From Parashewanella spongiae (GTDB lineage: Bacteria > Pseudomonadota > Gammaproteobacteria > Enterobacterales > Shewanellaceae), in NCBI RefSeq assembly GCF_004358345.1, contig NZ_CP037952.1, positions 2,170,001 to 2,234,000 of the forward strand: DNA of 64,000 bases, read 5' to 3'. The position numbers and the translations under genes were made by a program. Below are positions 10,285 to 19,869 of this stretch, one piece after another (the first letter of the stretch is position 1; each line of letters starts with the position of its first letter). The notes under the pieces are model-generated. The model saw only the letters and a list, made by a program, of their open reading frames with translations, was not told the DNA's origin and searched no databases.

Positions 10285-10344
10285 AAATAACATGGTTTCA
10301 TTTTTTATGAATGAAACCATGCCATTGAACCTTTTTGGCGATTC

Positions 10345-10785
10345 AACCTAAAAAAATCGGTTGAACGCACAATTTATTAACCTGACATTGAGCACATCTA
10401 TTAAAAACCCAAAATTAATGAATGGTTACTCATTTTTCGTTATGAAAATGTTCATATCGGTTAATTTTAAGTAAAACATAGATAAAAGGTGATTTCTTAT
10501 TCAACCTTAACCACATACTATTCCGTGTGCGCAATGTCAATTTAACTTTAATTTATTGAAGTTAAATACAAAACTAAACAACCCTAATTCACCCATCAGG
10601 TGAGTGCTGAACATTCATATACTTGCCAAAACCACCGCTAACTGCGTTATAAATTTTGCAAGTAGAAACGAAGTAACGACAGTTTTGTATGTCGGTAACC
10701 ACTGCTTACTGCTATTCATGCCTTGCTATCAGTAATTTTTTCTGCGTATTTGAACGCTCCTAATCAATTTATTTAGCTTTAAAAT
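10345..10785. repeat. Family B miniature element with a family K insertion
   Basis: Ends are AAATCGGTTGAACGCAC on the left and an AGGAGCGTTCAAATACGCAG-like word read from the right. It contains a copy of the 31-bp module (about 10666-10698, reverse orientation). The B sequence is broken at 10383-10539 by family K. Related B pieces are at 5598-5743 and 60220-60310. Confidence 0.65.
10383..10539. repeat. Family K miniature element, copy 1
   Basis: 157 bp with terminal inverted repeats TGACATTGAGCACA / TGACATTGCGCACA. It interrupts family B between CAATTTA and ACTTTAATTT, which are continuous in the B-type copy near 5700. Copy 2 is at 18919-19290. It is non-coding. Confidence 0.7.
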
Positions 10786-12545
10786 TAAAGCCAAGTTTTT
10801 GCTTTAGATTTGTCACTGATTAAAATTGAAACGGTATCTAATGGTGCAGCTTCGATTTGAAGAAAACCTGTCATCAATTCATCACGCCTAAACCAATGCA
10901 GTTGTATTTTTTCACTAATTGAAGCATGTTGTATTTGTTGCTCTAAATCAGATGAAACTTGTAAGTTATTGGCCGATATCAAGAGATCGTCAGCACTCAA
11001 CCCAGCTTTTTGTGCAGCACTGTCATTAATGACCGAAAGAATCTTTAGCCCAAATGGCTCAGGTTTAAATTTAGCGCCAAAATCAATATTGAAACCTTGA
11101 ACATCACCACCACCGATATCTTTTACTCCATTATTGCTTCGCATTCGTAATTCTATACCCACATCATTTAGCAGAGGCGTAAGAGGGATGTCATCGGTTA
11201 CATCTAAATAGGCAAAAATATCATCACAATTTCGCCCGAGTAGTTGTTCAATAATCTCTTGGTGACTATTTTCCTGAGTTCCCTGTTTTTTTAAACCAAA
11301 ATTTTGCCACAGCAAACGCATTACATCATCTAAGCTTTTTTGATTATTTGTCTCTTTTCTAATGGTTAAATCCAAAAAGAGAGCAAATAATGCTCCTTTA
11401 GTGTAATAACTTACAATAGCGTTGGCGGCATTTTCATCCTGTTTGTAGAATTTAGTCCAAGCATTGAAGCTAGACGACTTAAGAGATTGAATGAAACGTC
11501 CCTTACCACGATAAACGCGAGTGAATGTTTCACTGAGCATGTTTAAATATTCTTGTACATCGACAGTGCCTGCTCGGTAGGTAATCATGTCATCGTAATA
11601 AGAGGTAATACCTTCGTATGCCCAAAGCTGCTTTGTATAGCTTTCTTGTTCTAATTGATAGGGCGAAAATTCAATGGGTTTAATACGTTTGATATTCCAG
11701 TTGTGAAAATATTCATGGCTACATAGTGATAAATAAGTGCGGTAACCTTTATTCATTTTCGTCATGCCATTAAAAGGTAAATCAGTACGGGAACACATTA
11801 ATGCTGTAGAAGCTCTATGTTCAAGTCCACCAAATCCATTGCCTAAAACCGTAGTTAAAAACAAATAACGTTCAAAAGGGGCGGGTGCGCCAAATAAGTC
11901 TAATTGATATTCACAAATTGCTTTTAAATCAGCTTTTAGTCTTTTGAGATCTGTGTTGTGCTTTCCGGTCAAAACAATGTCATGGGGTATACCGTTTGCT
12001 TCGAAAGTTGCACTGGTAAAATTGCCCATTTCAACGGGATGATCGATCAGTTCGTCATAATTCTCAGCAACAAATGAACCAAATTCAAAATGTTCACCAG
12101 ATTGACGAGTCATACTTGTGGCTAGTTTCCAATCGTTGAATTGTTTGGTTTTAGGCTTATTAATCGTCACTTGATGTGGCGTTGATTCCATCCCTTTAAC
12201 AGCAAGAAAAACACTACTGCCATTAAAAAAACCATGTGTACTATCTAGATGGGCACTGCGAACCGATAAATCCCAAGCGTAAACTTGGTATGTCACGATG
12301 AGTTGATTTACTTCACCAAGAGCTTGCCAAGTTTGCTTATCTAATTGATTCAAAATGATAGGCGATAAATACTGATCCGTTGCTTTTATATCGATTATGT
12401 TACGTGCAAAGTCTCTGACCATGTAGCTTCCAGGCAACCAACTTGGCAACCATAGTTGTTGATCTAAATTTGGGTCATCGATGATTATCTCAACACTTAA
12501 TAGGTGAGCATTAGGATTTGATGGGAAAACCCGATAGTGGATCAT
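10785..12545 (-). CDS. M61 family aminopeptidase with PDZ domain
   Basis: 586-residue zinc aminopeptidase of the M61 (glycyl aminopeptidase) family. Seen: an N-terminal beta-rich domain, the zinc motif in HEYFHNWNIKRIKP, the downstream LWAYEGITSYYDD that supplies the third ligand, and a C-terminal PDZ domain around FGLKILSVINDSAAQKAGL. No signal peptide is evident. Its 3' end runs to the border of the family B element. It is likely monocistronic. Confidence 0.88.
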   Translation of the reverse strand: MIHYRVFPSNPNAHLLSVEIIIDDPNLDQQLWLPSWLPGSYMVRDFARNIIDIKATDQYLSPIILNQLDKQTWQALGEVNQLIVTYQVYAWDLSVRSAHLDSTHGFFNGSSVFLAVKGMESTPHQVTINKPKTKQFNDWKLATSMTRQSGEHFEFGSFVAENYDELIDHPVEMGNFTSATFEANGIPHDIVLTGKHNTDLKRLKADLKAICEYQLDLFGAPAPFERYLFLTTVLGNGFGGLEHRASTALMCSRTDLPFNGMTKMNKGYRTYLSLCSHEYFHNWNIKRIKPIEFSPYQLEQESYTKQLWAYEGITSYYDDMITYRAGTVDVQEYLNMLSETFTRVYRGKGRFIQSLKSSSFNAWTKFYKQDENAANAIVSYYTKGALFALFLDLTIRKETNNQKSLDDVMRLLWQNFGLKKQGTQENSHQEIIEQLLGRNCDDIFAYLDVTDDIPLTPLLNDVGIELRMRSNNGVKDIGGGDVQGFNIDFGAKFKPEPFGLKILSVINDSAAQKAGLSADDLLISANNLQVSSDLEQQIQHASISEKIQLHWFRRDELMTGFLQIEAAPLDTVSILISDKSKAKTWL

Positions 12546-12775
12546 GGAGGAACATCTCAGTTGTTCAAAATTAATATCATTATATCGGTAATTGGATGAG
12601 TTTGTCGTAGGCTTTATGAATGTTAGCGATGGCTTTAAATTTTTATTTACTTCATTTATTATGAGATTTTAACAATTATATTTCACTCGATTTAGTGCTT
12701 ATCTCAATCTTGAGTTTGGTAGAGATGCAATGAGATTTGAGGGAATGTTGGCAGTCTAACTGCGCCACTGAACTT

Positions 12776-12885
12776 TTCAAACGTCCGTCGTTCCCGCATG
12801 TTGTAAGCGGGAATCTAGTGCCTTTTGCTCTAAAAAAGAAAAAGACGCTGGATTCCTGCCTTCGCAGGAATGGCGATGTAAGCAA
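12776..12885. repeat. Hairpin repeat
   Basis: Two inverted words, TTCCCGCATG...AAGCGGGAATC and GGATTCCTGCCTTCGCAGGAAT, about 60 bp apart, with TAGTGCC and GACGCTGG between them. This is the layout of common dispersed hairpin repeats in marine gammaproteobacteria, and it resembles family D and family L. A 78-codon frame across it is not a gene. Confidence 0.5.
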
Positions 12886-12949
12886 TTTCAATGAGTTATA
12901 AAATTCACACATCAGGTTTTTATTTTATGTTTACAAACCTTTTTATGCG

Positions 12950-15028
12950 CTAAAGCTTTAAAACTGAAAGGACACTTGAATAGTTATCTGTCCACCTAGG
13001 CTGCCCACTGAGTATTTCACTATTAGAAATCAAATTCGGATGATTTTTAAAATATTCAGATAAACTGTTATCTCTTGTTAGTATCACCCATTCGGCTCCA
13101 AATTCAATTCCATTATTTTGATTAACGGTATGGATAGTCATCATTCCTAGCTTTGAAGCATGCTGTTCAATTACCGAAGCGAGATTTAAATATCGATTCG
13201 AAATATGTACTGCAATTACTCCATTTTCCAATGAAACATGTTTGTTATAGAGTTCAAATGCTTCAAAAGTCAACAAGTGAGTAGGGATTTGATCGCCAGA
13301 AAATGCATCTAAAACAAAAACATCATAATTGGCACTTCCTTGTGACAGGTATTCTTTTTGTAAATTTATGCGAGCATCGCCAATTTCGACGTTTATCTCT
13401 GATTCAGATTTTTTAAGGAATGAAAAATGAGTTTGAGCAAAAGTTAAAACTGCAGGATTGAGTTCGTAAAATTTTATGGTGTCGATTTCACGACCATATA
13501 CTGATAATCCACCAGCACCAAGCCCGATAATGCCTATTTTTAGGCTTTTGGGTTCATTCAGAAATTCAAAAAGATGACCAACCCCTGTATCTTTCGAATA
13601 ATAATTAAGAGGTGTGAGTTCATTTCCTTTAGTCAATGACTGGCTACCATGAGAAGTATTGCCATCGGATAATCTTTTTTCATTAACACCATTTTCTCTG
13701 ATTTCTTTGACAGCTAATATGCCGTAAAAGTTTCTATGCTGAGCCACATTGTATTGTTCATAATCTTTGTTAATTTCTAAGAAAGCTAGAAGCCAAAATA
13801 TCGCAAATACGGATATAGGAAGTATCTTGGAGGCCAAGCTTTTTATACCAAACCTTTTATTTTTGTTACTGTTACTTGTGCTTATAAAATCGCAAACTAC
13901 AAATAAAACTAGAACGCTGACAACGGCAATCGGTAGCTCAAAAAAATTATCGAAAATATGCTCAGCCACAAATGTGATTAAAAATGTTCCTGTAACTCCA
14001 CCAGCGGACATCACAAGATAAAAAAGAGTTGTATCACTGTGTTTTGGTCTTAAAGTATGTAATTCGCCATGACATATGACGCACCCACAGAGTAATAACA
14101 TTAGATAACAAACTAATTGAGAAACGATATCAAGCTGCCCAGCAATGAAAAAAATAAAAATAAATATCAGTGATAAAGGGATGTAAAGCCCAAGCCAAAA
14201 CCATTTTTGATACATCTTATCTTTATTGAAAACGAAGATAAAACTGCACAAATACACAACCAATGGGGTAATCCAAATAAATGGTATCGGCGGAAGATTT
14301 TGAGAAATAGCTTGCGTGATGGATACTAATAAAACAACTCCAACTAATGATAACAGAAACCATATAGATTTTGTTTTAAGTGAAATAAAATCACTTTCTT
14401 TAGTTCTATTATGAGTTGACTTAATAGCAGTTTCAGGGGCTAACTTAACCAGTTTATATATCATGAACACAAAGGTTATACTGAAAACGAGGAAGGCATA
14501 TTTCCAAATAAGTTTTTGTATATCAAGTGGAATAAAGGGTTCTATTAAGAAGGGGTAGATGATTAGCCCGAGCAAGGAACCTGCGTTTGAAACAGCATAG
14601 AAATAGAATGTATATTGCTTACTATCATTTTTACTTGACCAAATTTGCAATAGAGGTGTGCTTGCTGATAAGCAGAAAAATGGAACTCCGATACTAGAGG
14701 CTAATAATATTATGACTCCAATGCTATGAGGATAATGAGATGTGATGTATTGAAGCGAATTTATATCTGCGATTAAGACTAACGTACTCACGACAAGCAA
14801 TACGCAATGTGTGAAATATTGAGTATGAATATTTTTAAGTTTAGAAATACCGTATGAATATAGGTAACCTAAAAAAAGGACAAACTGAAAGAAAAATAAA
14901 CAAGTCGTCCAAACTCCAGCTCCACCTCCAAACCAAGGTAACACTATTTTTGAGATTATAGGTTGTATCTGAAAAAGTAATAGAGCACTAAAAAAGGCTT
15001 GGATAAGTAAAAGTCTTGGCAACGTCAT
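12950..15028 (-). CDS. Spermidine-synthase-like protein fused to a membrane domain
   Basis: 692 residues. The N-terminal about 400 residues hold roughly a dozen hydrophobic helices. The C-terminal about 250 residues form a Rossmann aminopropyltransferase/methyltransferase-like domain: IGIIGLGAGGLSVYGR, YELNPAV, then IGDARINL and DVFVLDAFSGDQIPTHLLT. Such membrane-fused spermidine-synthase-like proteins are common in proteobacteria, and most have no demonstrated activity. CGGAAG precedes the ATG. I would not assign polyamine synthesis without testing. Confidence 0.82.
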   Translation of the reverse strand: MTLPRLLLIQAFFSALLLFQIQPIISKIVLPWFGGGAGVWTTCLFFFQFVLFLGYLYSYGISKLKNIHTQYFTHCVLLVVSTLVLIADINSLQYITSHYPHSIGVIILLASSIGVPFFCLSASTPLLQIWSSKNDSKQYTFYFYAVSNAGSLLGLIIYPFLIEPFIPLDIQKLIWKYAFLVFSITFVFMIYKLVKLAPETAIKSTHNRTKESDFISLKTKSIWFLLSLVGVVLLVSITQAISQNLPPIPFIWITPLVVYLCSFIFVFNKDKMYQKWFWLGLYIPLSLIFIFIFFIAGQLDIVSQLVCYLMLLLCGCVICHGELHTLRPKHSDTTLFYLVMSAGGVTGTFLITFVAEHIFDNFFELPIAVVSVLVLFVVCDFISTSNSNKNKRFGIKSLASKILPISVFAIFWLLAFLEINKDYEQYNVAQHRNFYGILAVKEIRENGVNEKRLSDGNTSHGSQSLTKGNELTPLNYYSKDTGVGHLFEFLNEPKSLKIGIIGLGAGGLSVYGREIDTIKFYELNPAVLTFAQTHFSFLKKSESEINVEIGDARINLQKEYLSQGSANYDVFVLDAFSGDQIPTHLLTFEAFELYNKHVSLENGVIAVHISNRYLNLASVIEQHASKLGMMTIHTVNQNNGIEFGAEWVILTRDNSLSEYFKNHPNLISNSEILSGQPRWTDNYSSVLSVLKL

Positions 15029-15276
15029 TAAACTTCCGTTTTAATTATAATTTTTGTAATTACAATGCCATACACTTTTGTAGTTAACAAGATTGTTACA
15101 AAAATGGAGGGGTAATTCAGCTGTAGATAAATCCAGCAGTAAAGAAAGAGCCATCGACATAGCAATGGTACTTGTTGCTATACGGTATATATGGAAATTA
15201 AGCCAACAATTACGTGTCCCAATCCACAAATCTGAAGGGCATATGACGCCGTAGAAGGTATTTATCCATTAGAAAG

Positions 15277-16305
15277 CTACTTTTTCAGATATTTATCTTC
15301 TATTTTTTCACTTAAGCTCGTATTATTCCCTCCCATGGAGCTTTTGACAGCATAAACGATAGTCTGCCAATTGATTGGCTTTCTTAATTCACCGATAGCG
15401 ACTTCTCTATTTTTCTTTGTTTCTCTAACCCCATTACCATTTAGCCAAGTCTCTACAACCTCCGACAAACTTTCTGCAGATTCCATTCTTTTCATTTTTA
15501 TGTCCTTCACTTGAGCGTATGACAGCCCAATTGAAGTACCTATTTGGCGCCAACAGCTTTTAACCTCACTTAACCATTCTAGGATTTCATCAAGATCGCT
15601 GTTATCAAGATTACCATTAGAACTATCAATGGCCTCAGCAGAATCTGAGGCTACTCTATCGGTTTGCTGGTCTCCTCTTTGAATAGGGGCTGAAGGCACA
15701 AATACTTTTGATTCATACGGCATGAGCTTATCGGGTGTGCCAATAAAAATTTGTTGGATACATTCAGTAATTCTTTTAGCCTCTTCACTTAATTCAACAT
15801 CATTTAATAATTCAACAAACCCACCCCAAGTAAATAAATAATTCGGATTCTTGACACTCTGCGAGGACTCTGCCCACTTTTTGATGAGCTTAACTAATAT
15901 ATCTTTCAAGTTTATATTGCCAGCGTTTTCGAGTTTATGTGTCTCAAATGCATCGAATAAACCAAGATATAAGGCAATGTCACTTGCTTTACATACAAGC
16001 TTATCTTTATTGACAACAAACTGACCATTTGTATCTTTAAGCGAGAACATTCTGTCAAAAATAATTGGCAAATCCATATAGTTATGTGAATCTTCCTTCG
16101 ATTTCTGGCTTACTATTTCTGACGTAGCCGATATAAAGTTACACATGTGCTCATCTTGTATTGTTTCACCACAAGAATATTGCTTACCAGAAGGTGAGCG
16201 CATAGTAGATTGTTGCTCTGGGTCTGCAAGAACTGGAGATAGTCCCATCGAGTTAAATTTATCTGAAATATTGTTAATACCTGATGCAGTTGATGAGCAA
16301 GACAT
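15277..16305 (-). CDS. Death-fold domain protein
   Basis: 342-residue protein without signal peptide or membrane helix. ATG 16305 is chosen because AAAGG lies about 6 bp upstream; the longer frame needs a TTG. Two Death-domain-like segments are visible. One is about residues 99-190 (ASDIALYLGLFD, then DILVKLIKKWAES and a late W-GFVELLNDVELSEEA). The second is about 237-338 (WRQIGTSIGLSYAQVKDIK, then LSEVVETWLNGNG and NWQTIVYAVKSS). The W-x-x-(I/L)-G-x-x-(I/L)-G-L pattern and a later E-x-W-L are Death-domain hallmarks. A low-complexity linker separates them. Function is unknown; partners are unknown. Confidence 0.62.
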   Translation of the reverse strand: MSCSSTASGINNISDKFNSMGLSPVLADPEQQSTMRSPSGKQYSCGETIQDEHMCNFISATSEIVSQKSKEDSHNYMDLPIIFDRMFSLKDTNGQFVVNKDKLVCKASDIALYLGLFDAFETHKLENAGNINLKDILVKLIKKWAESSQSVKNPNYLFTWGGFVELLNDVELSEEAKRITECIQQIFIGTPDKLMPYESKVFVPSAPIQRGDQQTDRVASDSAEAIDSSNGNLDNSDLDEILEWLSEVKSCWRQIGTSIGLSYAQVKDIKMKRMESAESLSEVVETWLNGNGVRETKKNREVAIGELRKPINWQTIVYAVKSSMGGNNTSLSEKIEDKYLKK

Positions 16306-16438
16306 AATTACCTTTATAAACAAGTTATTTGCTCAAAAAATACCTCAAAAGAGTTCATTAGGGTTAAATGTGAAGAAAATTTAATTTTCCATTGATATCA
16401 CCATTTGATTTAGCAGCACTTAATATCGGGAGGGTAAG

Positions 16439-16584
16439 GGATCTAGCGATTTAGAAAGTATCAATCTTTGTCATACCAGCGAAGGCTGGTATCTAGTGGC
16501 TTTTATAGAAAAAAACAAAGGCACTAGACTTCAGCCTGCACTGGAGTGACGAGAACTCATATATACTTTCTTCCGCAATTTTAC
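16439..16584. repeat. Family D miniature element, copy 1 (without 31-bp module)
   Basis: Starts GGATCTAGCGATTTAGAAAG and ends TATACTTTCTTCCGCAATTT, with an internal hairpin CATACCAGCGAAGGCTGGTAT. It is flanked by TAAG on both sides (16435-16438 and 16585-16588). Other copies are at 44372, 48017 and 49608. This copy lacks the 31-bp module, and so gives an empty-site reference. Confidence 0.75.
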
Positions 16585-16649
16585 TAAGAGGTTATAAAGT
16601 AGTGCTTAATGCTTAATAGTGATACCTATTCAAAGTCACTACAACCATT

Positions 16650-16840
16650 GTAGATAAAGGTTACAAAGGGAGTATGCAATATGTCGAGCAAGAGGTCGTT
16701 ATCCCAAGTCGGCCATTAAAACGATACGATGAAGTACAAGAACAGATGAAGGGGGATACTTATCAAGCTCTTGAATTGCAGAATTACGAATTAGAAAGAA
16801 AATTAGACTATTTACCAACAATTACATAAACATAATGGGG
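16650..16840 (+). pseudogene. Transposase remnant (IS5/IS1182-like), fragment 1
   Basis: One frame reads GYKGSMQYVEQEVVIPSRP, which resembles the DxGYxG...V-x-I-P segment of IS5/IS1182-type DDE transposases. It has no start and no full domain. The 16735-16846 part recurs almost unchanged at 17528-17650, just before the next paralogue, so the remnant was duplicated along with the downstream gene. Confidence 0.5.
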
Positions 16841-16847
16841 GCTAACT

Positions 16848-17363
16848 ATGATTAAAATTATAAACGAATATCAACCACTACCAGCTCTACTACCTATTAA
16901 CGATAGTAGTTTAACTTTAAGTGGTGATGAAACTATACATACTCTTTCAACAAAACTAGCCAATTACAGGGTCGATTTAGAATTTAGGTGTCCTTGGATC
17001 TCATGGGTCAATTTTTTTAAAGCGAATAATGGTGAGGAAAACAAACAAATTAAAGCTAATTTAAGAAAACCAAGATCATGGTTTAAAAGACAGTTGTTTA
17101 GTTCTGATTCTCGAAATGGTTCAACTTTATTAGTTGAAATATTGATGAAAACCACAACATCAACACAAGCTATAGAGTTGATTGAGGGTTTAGGTGAAAA
17201 ACATGAAACGAAAGTAAAATGTTTAAGAATCATGCAATATCTAGATTCAATTTTTGGGAAACATCTACAATATACCTTTAATGACGAACAAGTTGAATAT
17301 GGTTTTAGCGTAGCTGATATTCACGCTTTAAGTATGGCTGCTCGAAATAATAAAGAAACGTAA
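16848..17363 (+). CDS. Tandem paralogue 1, unknown family
   Basis: 171 residues, no signal peptide or membrane segment. I do not recognise the family. Features shared with the next two genes: an N-terminal MIK-x-x-NEYQPLP, SLTLSGDETIHTLSTKLA, a basic centre with KANLR-x-PRS-x-FKR, a helix GS-LLV-ILMKTTT followed by (E/D)LI-GLG-KH, and a C-terminal GFSVADIHALS-AAR. The LLV-IL...ELI-GLG stretch faintly resembles the last helices of CARD or Death folds, but this is a guess. GGGGG lies 6 bp before the ATG. Confidence 0.6.
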   Translation: MIKIINEYQPLPALLPINDSSLTLSGDETIHTLSTKLANYRVDLEFRCPWISWVNFFKANNGEENKQIKANLRKPRSWFKRQLFSSDSRNGSTLLVEILMKTTTSTQAIELIEGLGEKHETKVKCLRIMQYLDSIFGKHLQYTFNDEQVEYGFSVADIHALSMAARNNKET

Positions 17364-17429
17364 GTAAAAGAGGGCTAGCAAGGGGGGATTTAACAGGCGA
17401 ATACTATCTAGCTGGGCATTAAAACGAGA

Positions 17430-17640
17430 CTCAAAAGCCATAAGAAAATGCAAAAATGAATTCTGTAAAAAACGGACAACGATTGAGCCTGTAATCGGTC
17501 ATTTGAAACCAGCGTTGATCAAAAACGACACGATGAAGTACCAGAATAGAATAAGCGTGATGCTTATCAAGCTCTTGAATCGCAGAACTACGAATTAGAA
17601 AGAAAATTAGACTATTTACCAACAATTACATAAACATAAT
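17430..17640 (+). pseudogene. Transposase remnant (IS5/IS1182-like), fragment 2
   Basis: The frame from about 17437 reads KAIRKCKNEFCKKRTT then IEPVIGHLKPALIKND, the conserved C-terminal E-region (IEPVIGHLK) of IS5/IS1182-type transposases. It is followed by the same 120-bp stretch found at 16735-16846. It is truncated at both ends. It sits between paralogues 1 and 2 and probably marks the junction of the duplication. Confidence 0.6.
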
Positions 17641-17651
17641 GGGGGCTAACC

Positions 17652-18167
17652 ATGATTAAAATTATAAACGAATATCAACCACTACCAGCTATATTACCTG
17701 TTAACGATAATAGTTTAACTTTAAGTGATGATGAAACTATACATACTCTTTCAACAAAATTAGCCGATTACAGCGTCAATTTAGAATTTACGTGCCCTTC
17801 GGCCTCATGGCGCAATTTTTTTAAAGCGAATAATGGTGAAGGGAACAATCCAATTAAAGCTAATTTAAGAGAGCCAAGGTCAAGCTTTAAAAGACACTTG
17901 CTTAGCCCTAACTTACGAAGTGGTTCAAGTTTATTAGTTGACATATTGATGAAAACCACAACACCAAAACAAGCTTCTGAGTTGATTGAGGGGTTAGGTG
18001 ATAAACATAATTTGAAAGTAAAACGTTTTAGAACCATGAAATATCAAGATTCACTTTCTGGAAAACATTTACAATATGACTTTAATGAATTAGAAGCTAG
18101 AAATGGTTTTAGCGTAGCTGATATTCACGCTTTAAGTACGGCTGCTCGAAAAAATAATGAGATGTAA
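17652..18167 (+). CDS. Tandem paralogue 2, unknown family
   Basis: 171 residues, collinear with paralogue 1 over its whole length and clearly a duplicate. It has the same GGGGGCTAACC leader before its ATG. The conserved blocks are SLTLS-DETIHTLSTKLAD, KANLREPRSSFKR, SLLVDILMKTTTPKQ and GFSVADIHALSTAARKN. It lies 17 bp upstream of paralogue 3, so those two are probably cotranscribed. Function is unknown. Confidence 0.6.
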   Translation: MIKIINEYQPLPAILPVNDNSLTLSDDETIHTLSTKLADYSVNLEFTCPSASWRNFFKANNGEGNNPIKANLREPRSSFKRHLLSPNLRSGSSLLVDILMKTTTPKQASELIEGLGDKHNLKVKRFRTMKYQDSLSGKHLQYDFNELEARNGFSVADIHALSTAARKNNEM

Positions 18168-18184
18168 TTTAAATAGGGCTAACA

Positions 18185-18706
18185 ATGATTAAAAGTCAAA
18201 ACGAATATCAACCACTATTGCCTGTTAACGATAACAGTTTAACTTTAAGTGGTGATGAAACTATACATACTCTTTCAACAAAATTAGCTGATTACAGGGT
18301 CGATTTAGAATTTACGTCTCCTGAGGCATCATGGCACAATTTTTATAAAGCAAATTGTGGTGCTGAAAACAAACCAATTAAAGCTAATTTAAGAGAGCCA
18401 AGGTCAATGTTTAAAAGATACTTGCCTAGTGCTAATTTACGGCATGGTTCAAGTTTATTAGTTGACATATTGATGAAAACCACAATACCAACAGAAGCTT
18501 CTGAGTTGATTCAGGGGTTAGGTGAAAAACATGAATCGAAAGTAAAACGTTTACGAACCATGCAATATCATGATTCACTTTCTGGAAAACATCTACAATA
18601 TGGCTTCAATTACGAACAAGCTAAATATGGTTTTAGCGTAGCTGATATTCATGCTTTAAGTACGGCTGCTCGAAAAAATGATGAAACGTCAGTAAAAGAG
18701 GGCTAA
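18185..18706 (+). CDS. Tandem paralogue 3, unknown family
   Basis: 173 residues. It has a short deletion near the N-terminus (YQPLLPVND instead of YQPLPALLPVND) and a slightly longer C-terminus (NDETSVKEG). Otherwise it matches paralogues 1 and 2, with the helix block SLLVDILMKTTIPTEASEL and the tail GFSVADIHALSTAARKN. AGGGCTAACA precedes the ATG. Three retained, intact copies suggest selection for dosage or diversity. Confidence 0.6.
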   Translation: MIKSQNEYQPLLPVNDNSLTLSGDETIHTLSTKLADYRVDLEFTSPEASWHNFYKANCGAENKPIKANLREPRSMFKRYLPSANLRHGSSLLVDILMKTTIPTEASELIQGLGEKHESKVKRLRTMQYHDSLSGKHLQYGFNYEQAKYGFSVADIHALSTAARKNDETSVKEG

Positions 18707-18742
18707 CAATTAGGGAAAACGGGTCAAAATAAGCAGTTAAAT

Positions 18743-18940
18743 TTGATTGTTTGCCAACCAGAATTGATCGTGGTTTATAATAGCCTTTGCCTGTTAACTG
18801 CATTTACCGAATGTGTAAAGCGCCTTTGTACAATCGATGAACACATCATTCCCCTTGATGGTAAAACATTGCGAAGAACTCTGGATAAAATGAATGAAGT
18901 TCAAGCAATCCATACAGCTGACATTGAGCACACCTATTAA
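18743..18940 (+). pseudogene. ISAs1-family transposase fragment
   Basis: Reads VKRLCTIDEHIIPLDGKTLRR followed by AIHTAD, matching the first catalytic block (the D-G-K-T-L-R-R region) of ISAs1/H-repeat DDE transposases. It is cut off where family K begins (18919). Not functional. Confidence 0.65.
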
Positions 18941-19290
18941 AAACCCAAAATTAATGAATCCCACATTCCGCACCTTTTAAATCAAATAAAAACATTAAAA
19001 TTTCAACAGGTTAATAACCAACTTCAAATATCAATAACTTACGATTTATTAAAATTCCTATTTATTTTCAAATAGTTGAAATTTGTATTTTTTATAGAAT
19101 GAAGTTCCATTTGTTTTATCCATTTAAATTTAATTATTTGTCAATCGAATACAGGTGCGGAACGTGGGATGAATGGTTACTGATTTTTGTGTTGTGAAAA
19201 TGTTCATACCGGTTAATTTTAAGTAAAACATAGATAAAGGTGATTTTTATTCAGCTTTAGCAACATAACTATTCCGTGTACGAAATGTCA
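18919..19290. repeat. Family K miniature element, copy 2, split by family J
   Basis: Ends TGACATTGAGCACA on the left and an ACGAAATGTCA-type word on the right, as in the copy at 10383-10539. Its interior is continuous with copy 1 except for a 209-bp family J insertion at 18960-19168. Confidence 0.72.
18960..19168. repeat. Family J miniature element, copy 2
   Basis: 209 bp with terminal inverted repeats CCCACATTCCGCACC / CCCACGTTCCGCACC, flanked by the 6-bp duplication ATGAAT (18954-18959 and 19169-19174). The empty site is visible in family K copy 1 near 10420. The interior is AT-rich and non-coding. Confidence 0.78.
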
Positions 19291-19355
19291 GATACAGTTA
19301 ATGCTTGGTCGGTAAAGAACAATTATGCGATCATACTAAAAAGTGTGCTCGCTAG

Positions 19356-19858
19356 GGTCTGTTGATCTTTCGTGATTGTTTTTGCAGCGATAAATTGGTT
19401 ATTTTATGCAAGGCAGAGTTTGTGAGGTTTGGTTATTCCAAATAAGAAAACGATAACGCAGCAGAAATGACCAATTTACGCTGTCTTCGATGCTTTGAGT
19501 ATTCACTGTTTTGTGTTGTGACCAGCTCACTTAGATGGGATGGCTAAGCATCACTGCTCACGCCTTGAACCTAAAAACATCAGTTGAACGCTGAGTATAC
19601 GCGTAACTATTTGAGCAATATGATGACTTTATCATCATTGCTTTCACCCAATGAGTGAAGCGCTCTACGCTCACAAGCTTGCTAAAATGACTGCTATCTG
19701 CGTTGTAACTTTTGCAAGTAGAATAACTACTTGCTGCAAGCTACGTCTTAATATCAGCCATTTTTTCTACGCTTGAGAACGCAGTCAACTGATGTTTCAA
19801 GGTTGAACAGATAAATGCTCAAATAGCACAAAATTTAATCCTGAAAGATCAGCAGACC
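19356..19858. repeat. Family C miniature element, copy 1, split by family A
   Basis: Terminal inverted repeats GGTCTGTTGATCTTTC / GGTCTGCTGATCTTTC, flanked by CTAG on both sides (19352-19355 and 19859-19862). CTAG fits the YTAR target of IS5-type elements. The MITE lacks the 31-bp module present in the 44-kb and 48-kb copies. Family A is inserted at 19570-19802. Confidence 0.8.
19570..19802. repeat. Family A miniature element
   Basis: 233 bp. The termini are the inverted words AACATCAGTTGAACGC and AACATCAGTTGACTGCG, flanked by TTGAA (19565-19569 and 19803-19807). It is inserted in family C. Other full copies are at 24633 and 46007. The centre holds a palindrome GCAAGTAGAATAACTACTTGC. Confidence 0.8.
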
Positions 19859-19869
19859 CTAGTATCAAA

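Noticed and set aside
12676-12912. A 78-codon frame on the minus strand
   Set aside because: It spans the hairpin repeat at 12776-12885; the frame comes from the repeat (FLRRQESSVFFFF) and is not a gene.
15041-15229. A 62-codon frame on the minus strand
   Set aside because: Only low-complexity sequence, no start context, directly before the membrane-fused spermidine-synthase-like gene; treated as noise.
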